This document shows, one piece after another, positions 1-7,903 of a stretch of 19,988 nt of DNA. This DNA comes from Bacillota bacterium. GTDB taxonomy: Bacteria > Bacillota > Clostridia > Lachnospirales > Lachnospiraceae. The notes under the pieces are model-generated. The model worked only from the letters and a program-made list of their open reading frames with translations, had not been told where the DNA came from and ran no database searches. Both the position numbers and the translations under genes were made by a program. How positions within the stretch are numbered: the first letter of the stretch is position 1; every line of letters begins with the position of its first letter. The DNA lies in assembly GCA_023393095.1 (NCBI GenBank), contig JAEWMT010000137.1, positions 1 to 19,988 on the forward strand. The letters are read 5' to 3'.

Positions 1-705
1 CGTTACGACGATGTAAAGCAAACATCGTTCAATACAGATTTGATTACCGGCAGATACCAGGTGGTATTGGATTACAGGGGAAGCAGTGATATTAATGACT
101 TTCATCTAATCTCCTTTCAGAAGAAATCGAAAGTTACCTTGATAGAAGAAACCTTTCGCAACGCTTTAAACCAAGAAAAGCCAATATTTCCGATGAAAGC
201 AGATAGTAAAGGAATGTCTGGTAGTGAACGCAATATTGCTATTTTGATGTCGCTCTTTATGGTGTTCTCTACCATGTATTCTAAGGCAATTGTGAGTGAC
301 AGACAAAACGGAATGCTTCAAAGATATCAATATGCAAGGGTTAACAGTCAAAGCTATATCCAGGGATATCTATTATTTATCTTTCTTATTGTATTTTGTC
401 AGAATCTGCTGGGTATAGGTATCATTATGTCAGTTCAGACAAACTTCTCGATTAACCTATTAGAGTGTTTATTAATGTCTGTTATCATTGCAGTAATATC
501 TACTCTATTTGGAGTTTTCATTAGCGTTAGAAGCAATAGTGAAGTACAGGCCAATATCATGGCCTCGGCATTGACTTCGATACTGTCCCTTCTGGGCGGG
601 ACCTTTGTGGCAGTGGAATCCATGCCCTGGATGTTAAGAGCTTTAAGCTTCGTCAGCCCCATCCGCTGGGTAGTGGAACTGTTTCGTATTCTACCAGGGC
701 ACTAA
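1..705 (+). CDS. ABC-2 type transporter permease, 5'-truncated by window edge
   Basis: Membrane subunit of an ABC-2 type exporter, which would work with an ATPase encoded upstream of the window. The frame is open from base 1 (it reads RYDDVKQTSFNTD before the TTG at 40), so the true start lies outside. The visible part is the end of an extracytoplasmic segment (about residues 1-75), then hydrophobic stretches around ILMSLFMVFSTMY, YLLFIFLIVFCQNLLGIGI, CLLMSVIIAVISTLFGVFIS and ASALTSILSLLGGTFVAVES. It ends in the typical SPIRWVVELFRILPG segment of ABC2_membrane_3 proteins. It stops right after this segment, where relatives usually have one more helix. Reading on in the +1 frame gives a plausible missing tail (see findings), so the gene is probably frameshifted. 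Substrate unknown. Family call is firm; intactness is doubtful. Confidence 0.8.
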   Translation, partial: RYDDVKQTSFNTDLITGRYQVVLDYRGSSDINDFHLISFQKKSKVTLIEETFRNALNQEKPIFPMKADSKGMSGSERNIAILMSLFMVFSTMYSKAIVSDRQNGMLQRYQYARVNSQSYIQGYLLFIFLIVFCQNLLGIGIIMSVQTNFSINLLECLLMSVIIAVISTLFGVFISVRSNSEVQANIMASALTSILSLLGGTFVAVESMPWMLRALSFVSPIRWVVELFRILPGH

Positions 706-1071
706 TTTGATTAGTCAGCTGGCTAACATAAATAAAGGAGGGTATGAAGAATATCTAATAATGCTGGTTCGTTTATACTTGGCATTTTGGAGATTGATCA
801 TAATTACTCCTTTTTTTATATGAGAAAGCTGTAATTTACATTAAATTAAGAAATTCAAATATATGTTCGAATATATATAAGTTGACATAATAGAAGTTCT
901 GTTTATAATATAGCTATGAATATGAAATATGTGGTAGCAGACTCTGCAGACTATATTACATACAATTTCCTATTCCTGTTTACCATAATAATCCTTGGAC
1001 TTGATCTGACCATGCTGGAAATGGTACACTTTTACAGGTTTATTATTTGAAAGAAAAGTAAGGAGGTATAA
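706..1071. other. Intergenic region: frameshifted ABC permease tail, palindrome, promoter
   Basis: Bases 706-834 appear to be the out-of-frame remainder of the ABC-2 permease gene: a +1 frame gives ISQLANINKGGYEEYLIM, and a further frame ends in FFYMRKL before TAA at 832-834. Bases 859-878 form an imperfect palindrome centred on TTCGAA. It lies directly upstream of a strong promoter (882-909). Bases 916-1050 hold a 44-codon ORF with a hydrophobic middle and no ribosome binding site, not called as a gene. No terminator was seen. Confidence 0.5.
882..909 (+). promoter_or_regulatory. Sigma-A type promoter upstream of the CPBP protease gene
   Basis: TTGACA (882-887) and TATAAT (904-909), both perfect consensus, are separated by 16 bp. 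Transcription would begin near 916, giving a leader of about 155 nt before the CPBP gene at 1072. A 20-bp imperfect palindrome (859-878) lies just upstream of the -35 box and could be an operator. Confidence 0.6.
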
Positions 1072-1722
1072 ATGAAGCAAAGTAAATTGCTAAAATTAAC
1101 TGCCATCATAGAAATCGTTGCTGTAATCCTTGTTGTTTGGTTCGATTTTTTTATTCCAACCTTGATTATCATTTCTCTGATGGTGCTTCTAATTTTACTT
1201 AGAAGAGAAAAATTCAAAGAAATTGGCTTTCGAAAGTCTGATGGGGTCAAAATGATATGGCAGGTATTTCTGTTGGCCGTTTTCTGGACGTTTGTAGACT
1301 TTGGCATTATCATGCCTGTCCTAAATCATCTGACCGGAACCGTTCAGAATCTGGATACATATAAGGACTTGCCCGGGAATCTGCCTATGTTTTTATTCCT
1401 ACTGGTAGCAAGCTGGACATTGGCGGCTATCGGTGAAGAGCTGGCATACAGGGGATTGATTCAAAGCCGAATCCGAAGTTTGTTTTCAAATGCTTGCTTT
1501 GGAACCATAATTGCAGTATTCATATCATCTGTTCTATTTGGCCTAGCCCACAGAGAACAGGGGATCATCGGAGTTGTGGTCACAGGTTTAGATGCAATAT
1601 TTTTCAGCTTTCTTCGGTATAAGTACGCCAATCTATGGGCGTCGGTGCTGGCACACGGCTTTCTGAATTCCATAGGTATCATCACTTTCTACTTTACCGG
1701 CCCCCTTTATGGACTATGGTAG
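1072..1722 (+). CDS. CPBP family intramembrane metalloprotease (CAAX/Abi type)
   Basis: Polytopic membrane protein of the CPBP (CAAX protease/bacteriocin-processing) family, 216 residues, a usual length. The family signature is complete: motif 1 GEELAYRG with the glutamate pair at 122-123 and Arg127, motif 2 FGLAH with His160, and motif 3 AHGFLNS with His195 and Asn199. These are the residues expected to bind metal and cleave within the membrane. Hydrophobic helices are visible around 8-43, 62-84, 106-121, 140-158, 164-180 and 187-210. The start is fixed by a full AGGAGG (1061-1066) six bases before ATG. Relatives are linked to bacteriocin immunity or processing and to CAAX-like proteolysis, but the substrate cannot be read here. 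It is transcribed alone from the promoter at 882-909 and converges on the lipoprotein gene. No clear terminator lies in the 59-bp gap. Confidence 0.88.
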   Translation: MKQSKLLKLTAIIEIVAVILVVWFDFFIPTLIIISLMVLLILLRREKFKEIGFRKSDGVKMIWQVFLLAVFWTFVDFGIIMPVLNHLTGTVQNLDTYKDLPGNLPMFLFLLVASWTLAAIGEELAYRGLIQSRIRSLFSNACFGTIIAVFISSVLFGLAHREQGIIGVVVTGLDAIFFSFLRYKYANLWASVLAHGFLNSIGIITFYFTGPLYGLW

Positions 1723-1781
1723 TTGTTCTAAAGGTTATTAATTTTCCGGAGAGTGCCTTGCTTATTATTAAAAGTGTCGAA

Positions 1782-3506
1782 TTATGATTTGTTGGAACCA
1801 TAAAACTTTATCAATGTATTTTTTATGGAAGGTTTAAATACCGTATTATGATTATAACCATCAATAACCTCGTATTCCAGTGTAAGACCGTCATAGGTAT
1901 GTTTCTTTATGTCATCAAGATTTCTTTCGATGAAATCAATGAAAGGCGCTTCTTCATCGCCACCTACGGTTATATATACAGAACAATCTAAGGTTTGCTT
2001 TCTTTCGTAGAACCAGTCTTCGAAATCTCCTATATTTGCCATGTTAGTGTTTGCCTGGAAAGAGGGACTGCCTATGTAATAGTTAGCAAAGGTATCTTTG
2101 CCTATGGTGTCACTATGAAACAATGCATATAAGCCCCAATAGCCACCGTAGGAATGACCAGTAAGCGTTGTTCGCGCAGTATCTACACGATAGTTATCAC
2201 ATAGATAGGGCATCAGATTTTCGATTAAAAACTGAAGATATAAATCCGGTTGCTGGAGCAGATCTCGCTCTCTGATGCTAAAATAATCGTAACCATTCGG
2301 ATAACCAACACTGGCTAAGATAACATTTTCCACTTCACCGGATTTCATCAGCTTACGTAGTTGAGGGTGATCACTAAGCCTCCATACACCATCCGTCATA
2401 AGAACCAGAGGATAACGCTTGGTTTTGTCATAATTCGGTGGTAATGAGACGTGAATCACAAAGTTATCATTGATTTCTTCGTCATACATGACAATCTCTT
2501 TAATGTATTCTGCAGCGTCCGGATCAATTTGGATCACTTCCTTATAAAATTCATGTTCTTTTGAAAGTTTGCCAACAGTAATGCTTTCCCGTTCCTTTTT
2601 GGTCATTGCCATTGAGGCTTTCACACAGGAAGTTTCACTATCACCGTATTCTTTTCGTTGAAAATAGCAGATACCCTTAAGAAGAGCCTCACAATCTATT
2701 ACATTATGACCGGCTCCTGCTAAGACTTCGCTGTTAATGGAAAGTCCTTTATAAGCTCGCTTTGTCAAAGCATTGATCCACTGATCCGTTTTTGTGAAGG
2801 CTAAGGTTTTTTGGTCATCCTCTGAACGAAGAAGGCATACTTTAGCGGGTAACGAAGTATTTCCCTTGGCGAAAAAGTTTTCCTCTCTTGTTGACATATC
2901 CAAATTATCTGTTCTGTTATTTAGATCCGGATTAATCATAAGGTAATTGCCTACACAGTTACCGGTATGTAATAAGTAGGTTGCAAAATATCCAGCAGTT
3001 TTATAACCGGCAAAGCATACATCGCTCCTATTTATTTTATAATTATCACATACCCAGACAAGCAAATTATTAGTTAAAAAGTTTTGATATGCCTGCGCAT
3101 CTTCGACAAAGTCTCGGTTAGCACTTGCTTCTGCTTCTGTATCGTAGCCAACATTTATGATTGCTATCAGTGTCTGTGTTGCATTCGTATTTAAATACTC
3201 TCTAAGTGCAGTAAGCTGCTTTTCATTAAATGTACTTCCTTGTACAAGAAAAAAGGATGCATCCTTTGATGCATCATAGGATGTACTTTTTAGTAAATTG
3301 AGCTCATAAACTGACCCAATTTCTTCATCAAAGAGGGTTATCCTCTCACCTAGCTCAGTGTTTTTTACAGATATCTTTGATTTTTCGATATCGGTCATAT
3401 GGTTAAGATTAGATTTGGATTTCTCTTTGGTGGTACCACTACATCCGCTTATCACTGATATAATAGTAAGAGAGCAGATGATCAAAAGCCATTTCCATTG
3501 TTTCAT
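1782..3506 (-). CDS. Lipoprotein with two tandem esterase (PF00756-like) domains, first one degenerate
   Basis: Predicted surface lipoprotein of 574 residues. The ATG at 3506 is chosen over the one at 3521 because GGGAGG (3514-3519) is its ribosome binding site and would lie inside the longer frame. The signal peptide has a Lys/Trp n-region, a hydrophobic core and lipobox VISGC (Cys22). The C-terminal domain (about 325-574) is an esterase D/Fes-type alpha/beta hydrolase: oxyanion region around LVLMTDG, nucleophile GHSYGG (Ser452), acid candidate in VGGDEE (Asp517), His553 in GYNHN. The N-terminal domain (about 55-285) follows the same plan, with CDNYKINRSDV matching CDNYRVDTART and GYKTAGY aligning with GHSYGGY. 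Lys replaces the serine, though the GAGHN histidine is kept. So one active and one inactive copy are likely. Substrate unknown; relatives act on siderophores, acylated sugars or simple esters. Confidence 0.8.
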   Translation of the reverse strand: MKQWKWLLIICSLTIISVISGCSGTTKEKSKSNLNHMTDIEKSKISVKNTELGERITLFDEEIGSVYELNLLKSTSYDASKDASFFLVQGSTFNEKQLTALREYLNTNATQTLIAIINVGYDTEAEASANRDFVEDAQAYQNFLTNNLLVWVCDNYKINRSDVCFAGYKTAGYFATYLLHTGNCVGNYLMINPDLNNRTDNLDMSTREENFFAKGNTSLPAKVCLLRSEDDQKTLAFTKTDQWINALTKRAYKGLSINSEVLAGAGHNVIDCEALLKGICYFQRKEYGDSETSCVKASMAMTKKERESITVGKLSKEHEFYKEVIQIDPDAAEYIKEIVMYDEEINDNFVIHVSLPPNYDKTKRYPLVLMTDGVWRLSDHPQLRKLMKSGEVENVILASVGYPNGYDYFSIRERDLLQQPDLYLQFLIENLMPYLCDNYRVDTARTTLTGHSYGGYWGLYALFHSDTIGKDTFANYYIGSPSFQANTNMANIGDFEDWFYERKQTLDCSVYITVGGDEEAPFIDFIERNLDDIKKHTYDGLTLEYEVIDGYNHNTVFKPSIKNTLIKFYGSNKS

Positions 3507-4014
3507 TGGCAAGCCTCCCATATTATAAACTTAATACTTAATATAGTATAGTAAAAAATAAAAAAAATATATCCTCTGATTTGTTAGCCAGCTTTGGTCG
3601 GCAATAACAAGGGAAGATATATCAGCTACAAAGAAACGCACATCATGAAGCATTCCTTGTTTGTAATATTATAACAAAACAAGTGGGTTCTGAAAAGAGA
3701 AAATTTCTAAAATATAGAAATCCATATCTGCTGTTTTCAATGAAATTGGACATCTTTAAAGATACTTATCTTTCGGAACGGACAATATATCTACAAGTAG
3801 ACAAAATGTAAGTTTATCTTTATAATGTAACGGTGTATATAAAATATGTAAAGGAAATAGAAGGAGGAAAGGGAGTCCGGAGTAAAACAGCATTCTTAGG
3901 TATCTGAGTGAGTAATAAATTGCTGATGTTTTTGTAATTATATTAGCTGGAAGAATTGGATGAAGGAAGCTGGTTGATATGCTTATAAGTGATATGGACA
4001 TCCCTTAGAAATAG
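3507..4014. other. Divergent intergenic region between lipoprotein gene and rlmD
   Basis: About 500 bp of very AT-rich sequence. It holds a 12-bp perfect palindrome ATCTTTAAAGAT (3752-3763), a good + strand promoter (3798-3826), a purine-rich GGAGG stretch near 3863 with no start codon behind it, and a 9-codon ORF (3979-4008) ending six bases before rlmD. A - strand promoter for the lipoprotein gene is expected near 3540-3580, where several TATA-like boxes occur, but none is distinct. Confidence 0.5.
3798..3826 (+). promoter_or_regulatory. Promoter for rlmD
   Basis: TAGACA (3798-3803, five of six consensus bases) and a perfect TATAAT (3821-3826) with the optimal 17-bp spacer. The predicted start near 3833 gives a 5' leader of about 180 nt before rlmD. 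Confidence 0.55.
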
Positions 4015-5481
4015 ATGAAAAAAGGACAGATTTATGAAGGTTTAGTAAAAAGAGTTGATTTTCCTAACAAGGGAATTGTAGAAATAGAAGGAGAGAAGGC
4101 TGTCGTAAAAAACAGCATGCCCGGACAGAATATCCGCTTTTCGATCAACAAGGTAAGAAAAGGCAAAGCAGAGGGAAGACTGCTTGAAGTTCTGGAAAAA
4201 TCACCATTTGAGAACCGTGAAAAGGCATGTAAAAGTTTTGGAGATTGCGGCGGTTGTAGCTATCAGACTATGTCTTATGAGAGCCAAATCCAGATGAAGA
4301 AGGAGCAGGTTAAGAATCTGATCGATCAGGTCTGCCAGGATTATACTTTTGAAGGAATACTGGGAAGTCCGGACGAATGGGAATACCGTAATAAGATGGA
4401 GTTCTCCTTTGGAGATGAATATAAAAATGGTCCGCTTGCATTGGGACTTCATAAAAAGGGCAGCTTTCATGATATTATCACCGCGGATGACTGCCGGATT
4501 GTGGATAAAGACTTCAATTTAATTCTAAGCTGTGTATTAAAATATGGCCTCAAAATTGGAGCAGATTATTTTCATAAGCTTACCCATAAGGGATATCTGA
4601 GACATCTGTTGGTCAGAAAAGCAGTAAAGTCAGGAGAGATTCTGGTTAATATCATAACGACTACCCAGGAGGATGGGCTGAAAAACAGTGGAGATATTTC
4701 GGAAGATGAGGCTATAGCTTCAGATTTAATAAAATCGGATGGACTTAATGAAGAATTTTCAAAAGAAGTAAAACAAGGAGATCTATTTTCAGAACTTGCG
4801 ATAAAGTTACTGCAGCTTCCTCTGAAAGGTAAGATGGTTGGAATCTTGCATACCTATAATGATAGTCCAGCGGATGTAGTTAAGTGTGATAGAATGGAAT
4901 TACTTTATGGCAGGGATTATATATACGAAGAACTGCTTGGACTTAAGTTTAAGATTTCTACGTTTTCCTTCTTCCAGACCAATTCCCTAGGAGCGGAAGT
5001 TCTCTATACGAAGGTGAGAGAATATGTTGGAGAGACAAAGGATAAGAGAATCTTTGATCTTTATAGCGGTACCGGCACCATCGCTCAGCTACTGGCACCG
5101 GTAGCTAAGAAGGTAACCGGAGTAGAAATTGTTGAAGAAGCTGTGGACGCTGCGAGAGAGAATGCTGCACTGAACGGACTGGATAACTGCAAGTTTATCG
5201 CGGGAGATGTTCTAAAGGTTATCGACTCTCTGGAAGATAAACCGGATATCATCGTCCTTGATCCACCAAGAGATGGAATCCACCCGAAAGCATTGGAGAA
5301 GATAATAGATTTTGGAGTTGACCGGATTGTTTATATCTCCTGTAAGCCTACCTCATTGGTTAGAGATCTGGAGGTATTACAGGCAAGAGGGTATGAAGTT
5401 GAGAAGGTATGTGCGGTGGATATGTTTCCGGGGACGGTACATGTCGAGACGATAGTATTAATGACACGGGTTGAGAGATAG
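4015..5481 (+). CDS. rlmD: 23S rRNA (uracil-C5)-methyltransferase RlmD/RumA family
   Basis: SAM-dependent methyltransferase that makes 5-methyluridine in 23S rRNA (U1939 and/or U747 class). An N-terminal TRAM RNA-binding domain (about 1-60, MKKGQIYEG start typical of the clostridial family) is followed by the [4Fe-4S] cysteines C72, C78, C81 and C160. The central RNA-contact domain leads into the Rossmann fold with the SAM motif DLYSGTGT (348-355), acidic EIVEEAV and DPPRDG (416-421). The catalytic cysteine is C443 in YISCKP, and the C-terminal PGTVHVET carries the general-base glutamate E478. Length 488 is normal. ATG at 4015 follows an in-frame TAG at once, so no longer start is possible, yet no Shine-Dalgarno is visible. 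A short upstream ORF (3979-4008) may couple translation. The region 220-260 is an acidic insert of low conservation. Whether it is RlmD or the dual-specificity RlmCD cannot be decided here. Confidence 0.92.
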   Translation: MKKGQIYEGLVKRVDFPNKGIVEIEGEKAVVKNSMPGQNIRFSINKVRKGKAEGRLLEVLEKSPFENREKACKSFGDCGGCSYQTMSYESQIQMKKEQVKNLIDQVCQDYTFEGILGSPDEWEYRNKMEFSFGDEYKNGPLALGLHKKGSFHDIITADDCRIVDKDFNLILSCVLKYGLKIGADYFHKLTHKGYLRHLLVRKAVKSGEILVNIITTTQEDGLKNSGDISEDEAIASDLIKSDGLNEEFSKEVKQGDLFSELAIKLLQLPLKGKMVGILHTYNDSPADVVKCDRMELLYGRDYIYEELLGLKFKISTFSFFQTNSLGAEVLYTKVREYVGETKDKRIFDLYSGTGTIAQLLAPVAKKVTGVEIVEEAVDAARENAALNGLDNCKFIAGDVLKVIDSLEDKPDIIVLDPPRDGIHPKALEKIIDFGVDRIVYISCKPTSLVRDLEVLQARGYEVEKVCAVDMFPGTVHVETIVLMTRVER

Positions 5482-5521
5482 TTGTTATAGAAGTCATGGA
5501 AATAAGGGATTCTAGGCATTG

Positions 5522-5575
5522 AACTTTTACTGGTAAGTCTGAGTAGAAGTTACAGGTCCGGGAGACCTTATTTTT
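5522..5575 (+). terminator. Probable intrinsic terminator of rlmD (double hairpin)
   Basis: A 10-bp stem, AACTTTTACT (5522-5531) with AGTAGAAGTT (5542-5551), has one G-U pair. It is followed directly by a 5-bp stem AGGTC (5554-5558)/GACCT (5564-5568) and then TATTTTTATT. The second stem is short, so efficiency is uncertain. Confidence 0.4.
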
Positions 5576-5613
5576 ATTGTTTGAGGGAACAAATCCGCAC
5601 CTTAAAAATGGAT

Positions 5614-5677
5614 AGGGTTGAGTAGACAGAATAGATAACGTGTATATTTGAAAGGGTTGAGGAGACAGGATGGATAA
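5614..5677 (+). repeat. Imperfect 25-bp direct repeat, two units
   Basis: Units at 5614-5638 and 5653-5677 begin AGGGTTGAG and end GATAA, with a start-to-start distance of 39 bp. They differ at three positions (T/G, A/G, A/G). No gene or transposase is linked to them. This could be a decayed tandem duplication or a paired protein-binding site. Confidence 0.5.
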
Positions 5678-5939
5678 AATTTGGCAAAAAAGGGCGGATA
5701 CTAATCTGAGTTTTATTATGCAAGAGATGAGAAGTATTTGATATATAGAAAAAGTATTGAAAATATAGCCTTAAATTATCTCCTTAAGTAACAAAATCTG
5801 TAACGAAACGTATTAGTAAGACTAGTGGCTATGGAATTATGGCTTCACTGACGGTTCAAAGTTTGTATAACGAGATAATAAAGTTGTAAATTGATTTTGA
5901 CAATGGTAAAATGGTATAACTAACAATAGGGGGTAAATA

Positions 5940-7160
5940 ATGGGATTTTATTTTAATAAAAAAAGGACTTCCTATATATTGTTAAAAACCATATCTGTTT
6001 TGTCCTTGATATTATTTTTTTTATGTTTTATCATGATGATAACAACTTTTACAGTTGAATTTGTATCTGATACTAATACCTTGAGAGCTTTTCTCAAAGG
6101 TTTGATTTATATTCCTATTCTAATAACAGCTATATCGGTTTATATTATACTTCGCCGAAAAATAAAACAATATTTTTCTGGAAGTATAAGGGTAAGAACA
6201 GGAAAACAATTTGTTTTTCATATTATTGTAAAAGTAATTGCAATAGGAACTGGAATCTTTCTTACACTTCTTATCTTGCTTCCCTATTTTGCATTGCCGA
6301 TGTTTTTAAACCAGCATGTTAATTATCTGGGCTATGTAACCAATGATTTTCCACTTCAGAATATTTACCAGGCAAAGGACTTTAACCTGAAGGAAAATCA
6401 AATGTATTTAAGAACCGAAGATGGTTTGAAAATATGGACTTCAGAAATAACAACCACCCATCCGAAAGCAGTAATTATATATTTGAGCGGTATTGTACAG
6501 CCATCGGTTACTTATTTTTACGGTCATGCGAAATTTATGCAGGATAATGGTTATGCATCCATATTACTTGATGTTCGGGGACATGGAAATAGCGATGGTA
6601 ACAGGATATGTCTTGGTTATGATGAAGTAAAGGATGTAAAGGCTGTTGTGGATTATATTAACAGTCAAGAGAAATATAAGGATGTACCGATTGTTGTACA
6701 GGGAGCATCAATGGGCGGTGCAATTGCAATTAATTCCTTCGGGCAGCTTAAGGACATAGATGCACTGATCGCTATGTCGGCCTATTCAAGCTTTGAGGAC
6801 GTTACACTGGACATGCTGGATGAATATAGGATGCCTAAATTCATTTTATCTCTTGAAAAGCCCCTTATCGTATCCTCATTAAAACTGGTATATGGCAGTG
6901 ATAAAGTAAAATATATTAAACCGGTGGAACAAATTAGAAACGCCGATGGAAGACCAGTATTTTTAATAGCAAGCACAGGAGATACTGAGGTACCTCCCGT
7001 CAATATGAACAGGCTCAAAGAGGCTTATCCTAAAGCACAGTCATGGCTACGCAGTTCTTGGGTACATTATATTATAAAGGACTGTGATTTTGAAAACGTA
7101 GAAGATGATGAGGAATATTGGACTAAAATTCTGGACTTTCTGGATAAAGAGGTACATTGA
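5940..7160 (+). CDS. Membrane-anchored alpha/beta hydrolase
   Basis: A 406-residue protein with three hydrophobic helices near the N-terminus (about 15-38, 52-71, 92-120) and then an extracytoplasmic or membrane-associated serine hydrolase domain (about 150-400). The alpha/beta hydrolase pattern is complete: strand plus oxyanion loop at VIIYLSGI, LDVRGHGNSDG (210-220), nucleophile elbow GASMGG with Ser257, acid Asp348 in STGDTEVP, and His376 in SSWVHY. Closest in style to the YqkD/FrsA-like hydrolases of Bacillota. The start has AGGGGG (5928-5933) six bases upstream. The two-component/ABC operon starts 59 bp downstream with no terminator between, so cotranscription is possible and a role in envelope stress can be suggested. 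Substrate unknown. Hydrolase class is firm; specific function is open. Confidence 0.8.
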   Translation: MGFYFNKKRTSYILLKTISVLSLILFFLCFIMMITTFTVEFVSDTNTLRAFLKGLIYIPILITAISVYIILRRKIKQYFSGSIRVRTGKQFVFHIIVKVIAIGTGIFLTLLILLPYFALPMFLNQHVNYLGYVTNDFPLQNIYQAKDFNLKENQMYLRTEDGLKIWTSEITTTHPKAVIIYLSGIVQPSVTYFYGHAKFMQDNGYASILLDVRGHGNSDGNRICLGYDEVKDVKAVVDYINSQEKYKDVPIVVQGASMGGAIAINSFGQLKDIDALIAMSAYSSFEDVTLDMLDEYRMPKFILSLEKPLIVSSLKLVYGSDKVKYIKPVEQIRNADGRPVFLIASTGDTEVPPVNMNRLKEAYPKAQSWLRSSWVHYIIKDCDFENVEDDEEYWTKILDFLDKEVH

Positions 7161-7219
7161 AAAAATTTTAGTAACAGGAGATGAAAACATGGCGTCTTAC
7201 ATAAAGGATGTGTTAGTAT

Positions 7220-7903
7220 ATGAAAACAATATTAATTATTGAAGATGATGAAATGCTAAATGCAGGCCTATGCTATAACTTGAATCTGGAAGGTTATCAG
7301 ACAGGCTCAGCTTATGACATTGCATCAGCAAAAAAGATATTTGCAGAACAAGATTGGGCACTTTGTATCTTGGATGTCAATTTACCGGATGGTGATGGGA
7401 TTGCTTATGGTAAAGAGTTGAGAAAGCAGTCAAGGGTACCTATCATATTTTTGACAGCGAGGGATATGGATGCTGATATGATACGAGGGTTTGATGCTGG
7501 TGCTGATGACTATATTACTAAACCTTTTAATATAAGAATTTTAATGCAGCGTGTACAGGCAATATTGCGTCGTTGCCAGACGGCAGATGATAATGAAATA
7601 TTTCAATGTGGTAATCTTGAGGTTGATTTTAAAGGATATATCGTCAGAAAGAGTGGCAAACCATTATCACTTACACCTACAGAATTTAAGTTGCTGTATA
7701 AATTCTGTAAAAATCCCGGAAATGTCTTGACGAGACAAGTGCTACTAGAAGATTTGTGGGACAAGAATGAGAATTATGTTGACGAGCATACTCTAACGAT
7801 TAATGTGAGCAGACTGCGCTCGAAGATTGCTGATGAGATATATTCTTATATTAAGACTATTTATGGGATGGGGTATCAATGGATTGGTGAAAGACATGAG
7901 TAA
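7220..7903 (+). CDS. OmpR/PhoB-family response regulator
   Basis: Cytoplasmic transcription regulator, 227 residues. The receiver domain (1-115) has acidic pocket EDD (8-10), phosphoacceptor Asp52 in LDVNLPDGDG, Thr79 and Lys101 (ITKPF). The C-terminal winged-helix DNA-binding domain (about 128-225) has LTPTEFKLL and the LRSKI/GMGYQW ends typical of OmpR-type effectors. It overlaps the kinase gene by 8 bp (ATGAGTAA) and is followed by an ABC exporter. This BceRS/VraRS-like arrangement usually controls the adjacent transporter in response to antimicrobial peptides. The ribosome binding site before ATG 7220 is weak (AAGGA about 11 bases away). A better one (CAGGAG at 7175-7180) precedes a 17-codon ORF (7189-7242) that overlaps this start. 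A direct repeat at 8994-9013 is a candidate target. Confidence 0.92.
   Translation: MKTILIIEDDEMLNAGLCYNLNLEGYQTGSAYDIASAKKIFAEQDWALCILDVNLPDGDGIAYGKELRKQSRVPIIFLTARDMDADMIRGFDAGADDYITKPFNIRILMQRVQAILRRCQTADDNEIFQCGNLEVDFKGYIVRKSGKPLSLTPTEFKLLYKFCKNPGNVLTRQVLLEDLWDKNENYVDEHTLTINVSRLRSKIADEIYSYIKTIYGMGYQWIGERHE

Larger units (their letters stand above)
5482..5939. other. Intergenic region after rlmD: two hairpins and a short direct repeat
   Basis: Two tandem hairpins (5522-5551 and 5554-5568) follow rlmD, the second with a T-rich run, so this is the likely terminator. Then comes a 25-bp imperfect direct repeat (5614-5638 and 5653-5677). The rest, to 5927, is AT-rich with no convincing ORF. 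AGGGGG at 5928-5933 is the ribosome binding site of the next gene. TTGATT (5891-5896) and TATAAC (5915-5920), 18 bp apart, resemble a promoter but lie too close to that site. Confidence 0.45.

Noticed and set aside
5897..5920. TTGACA with TATAAC upstream of the membrane hydrolase
   Set aside because: The spacer is only 12 bp and the implied start would overlap the ribosome binding site.
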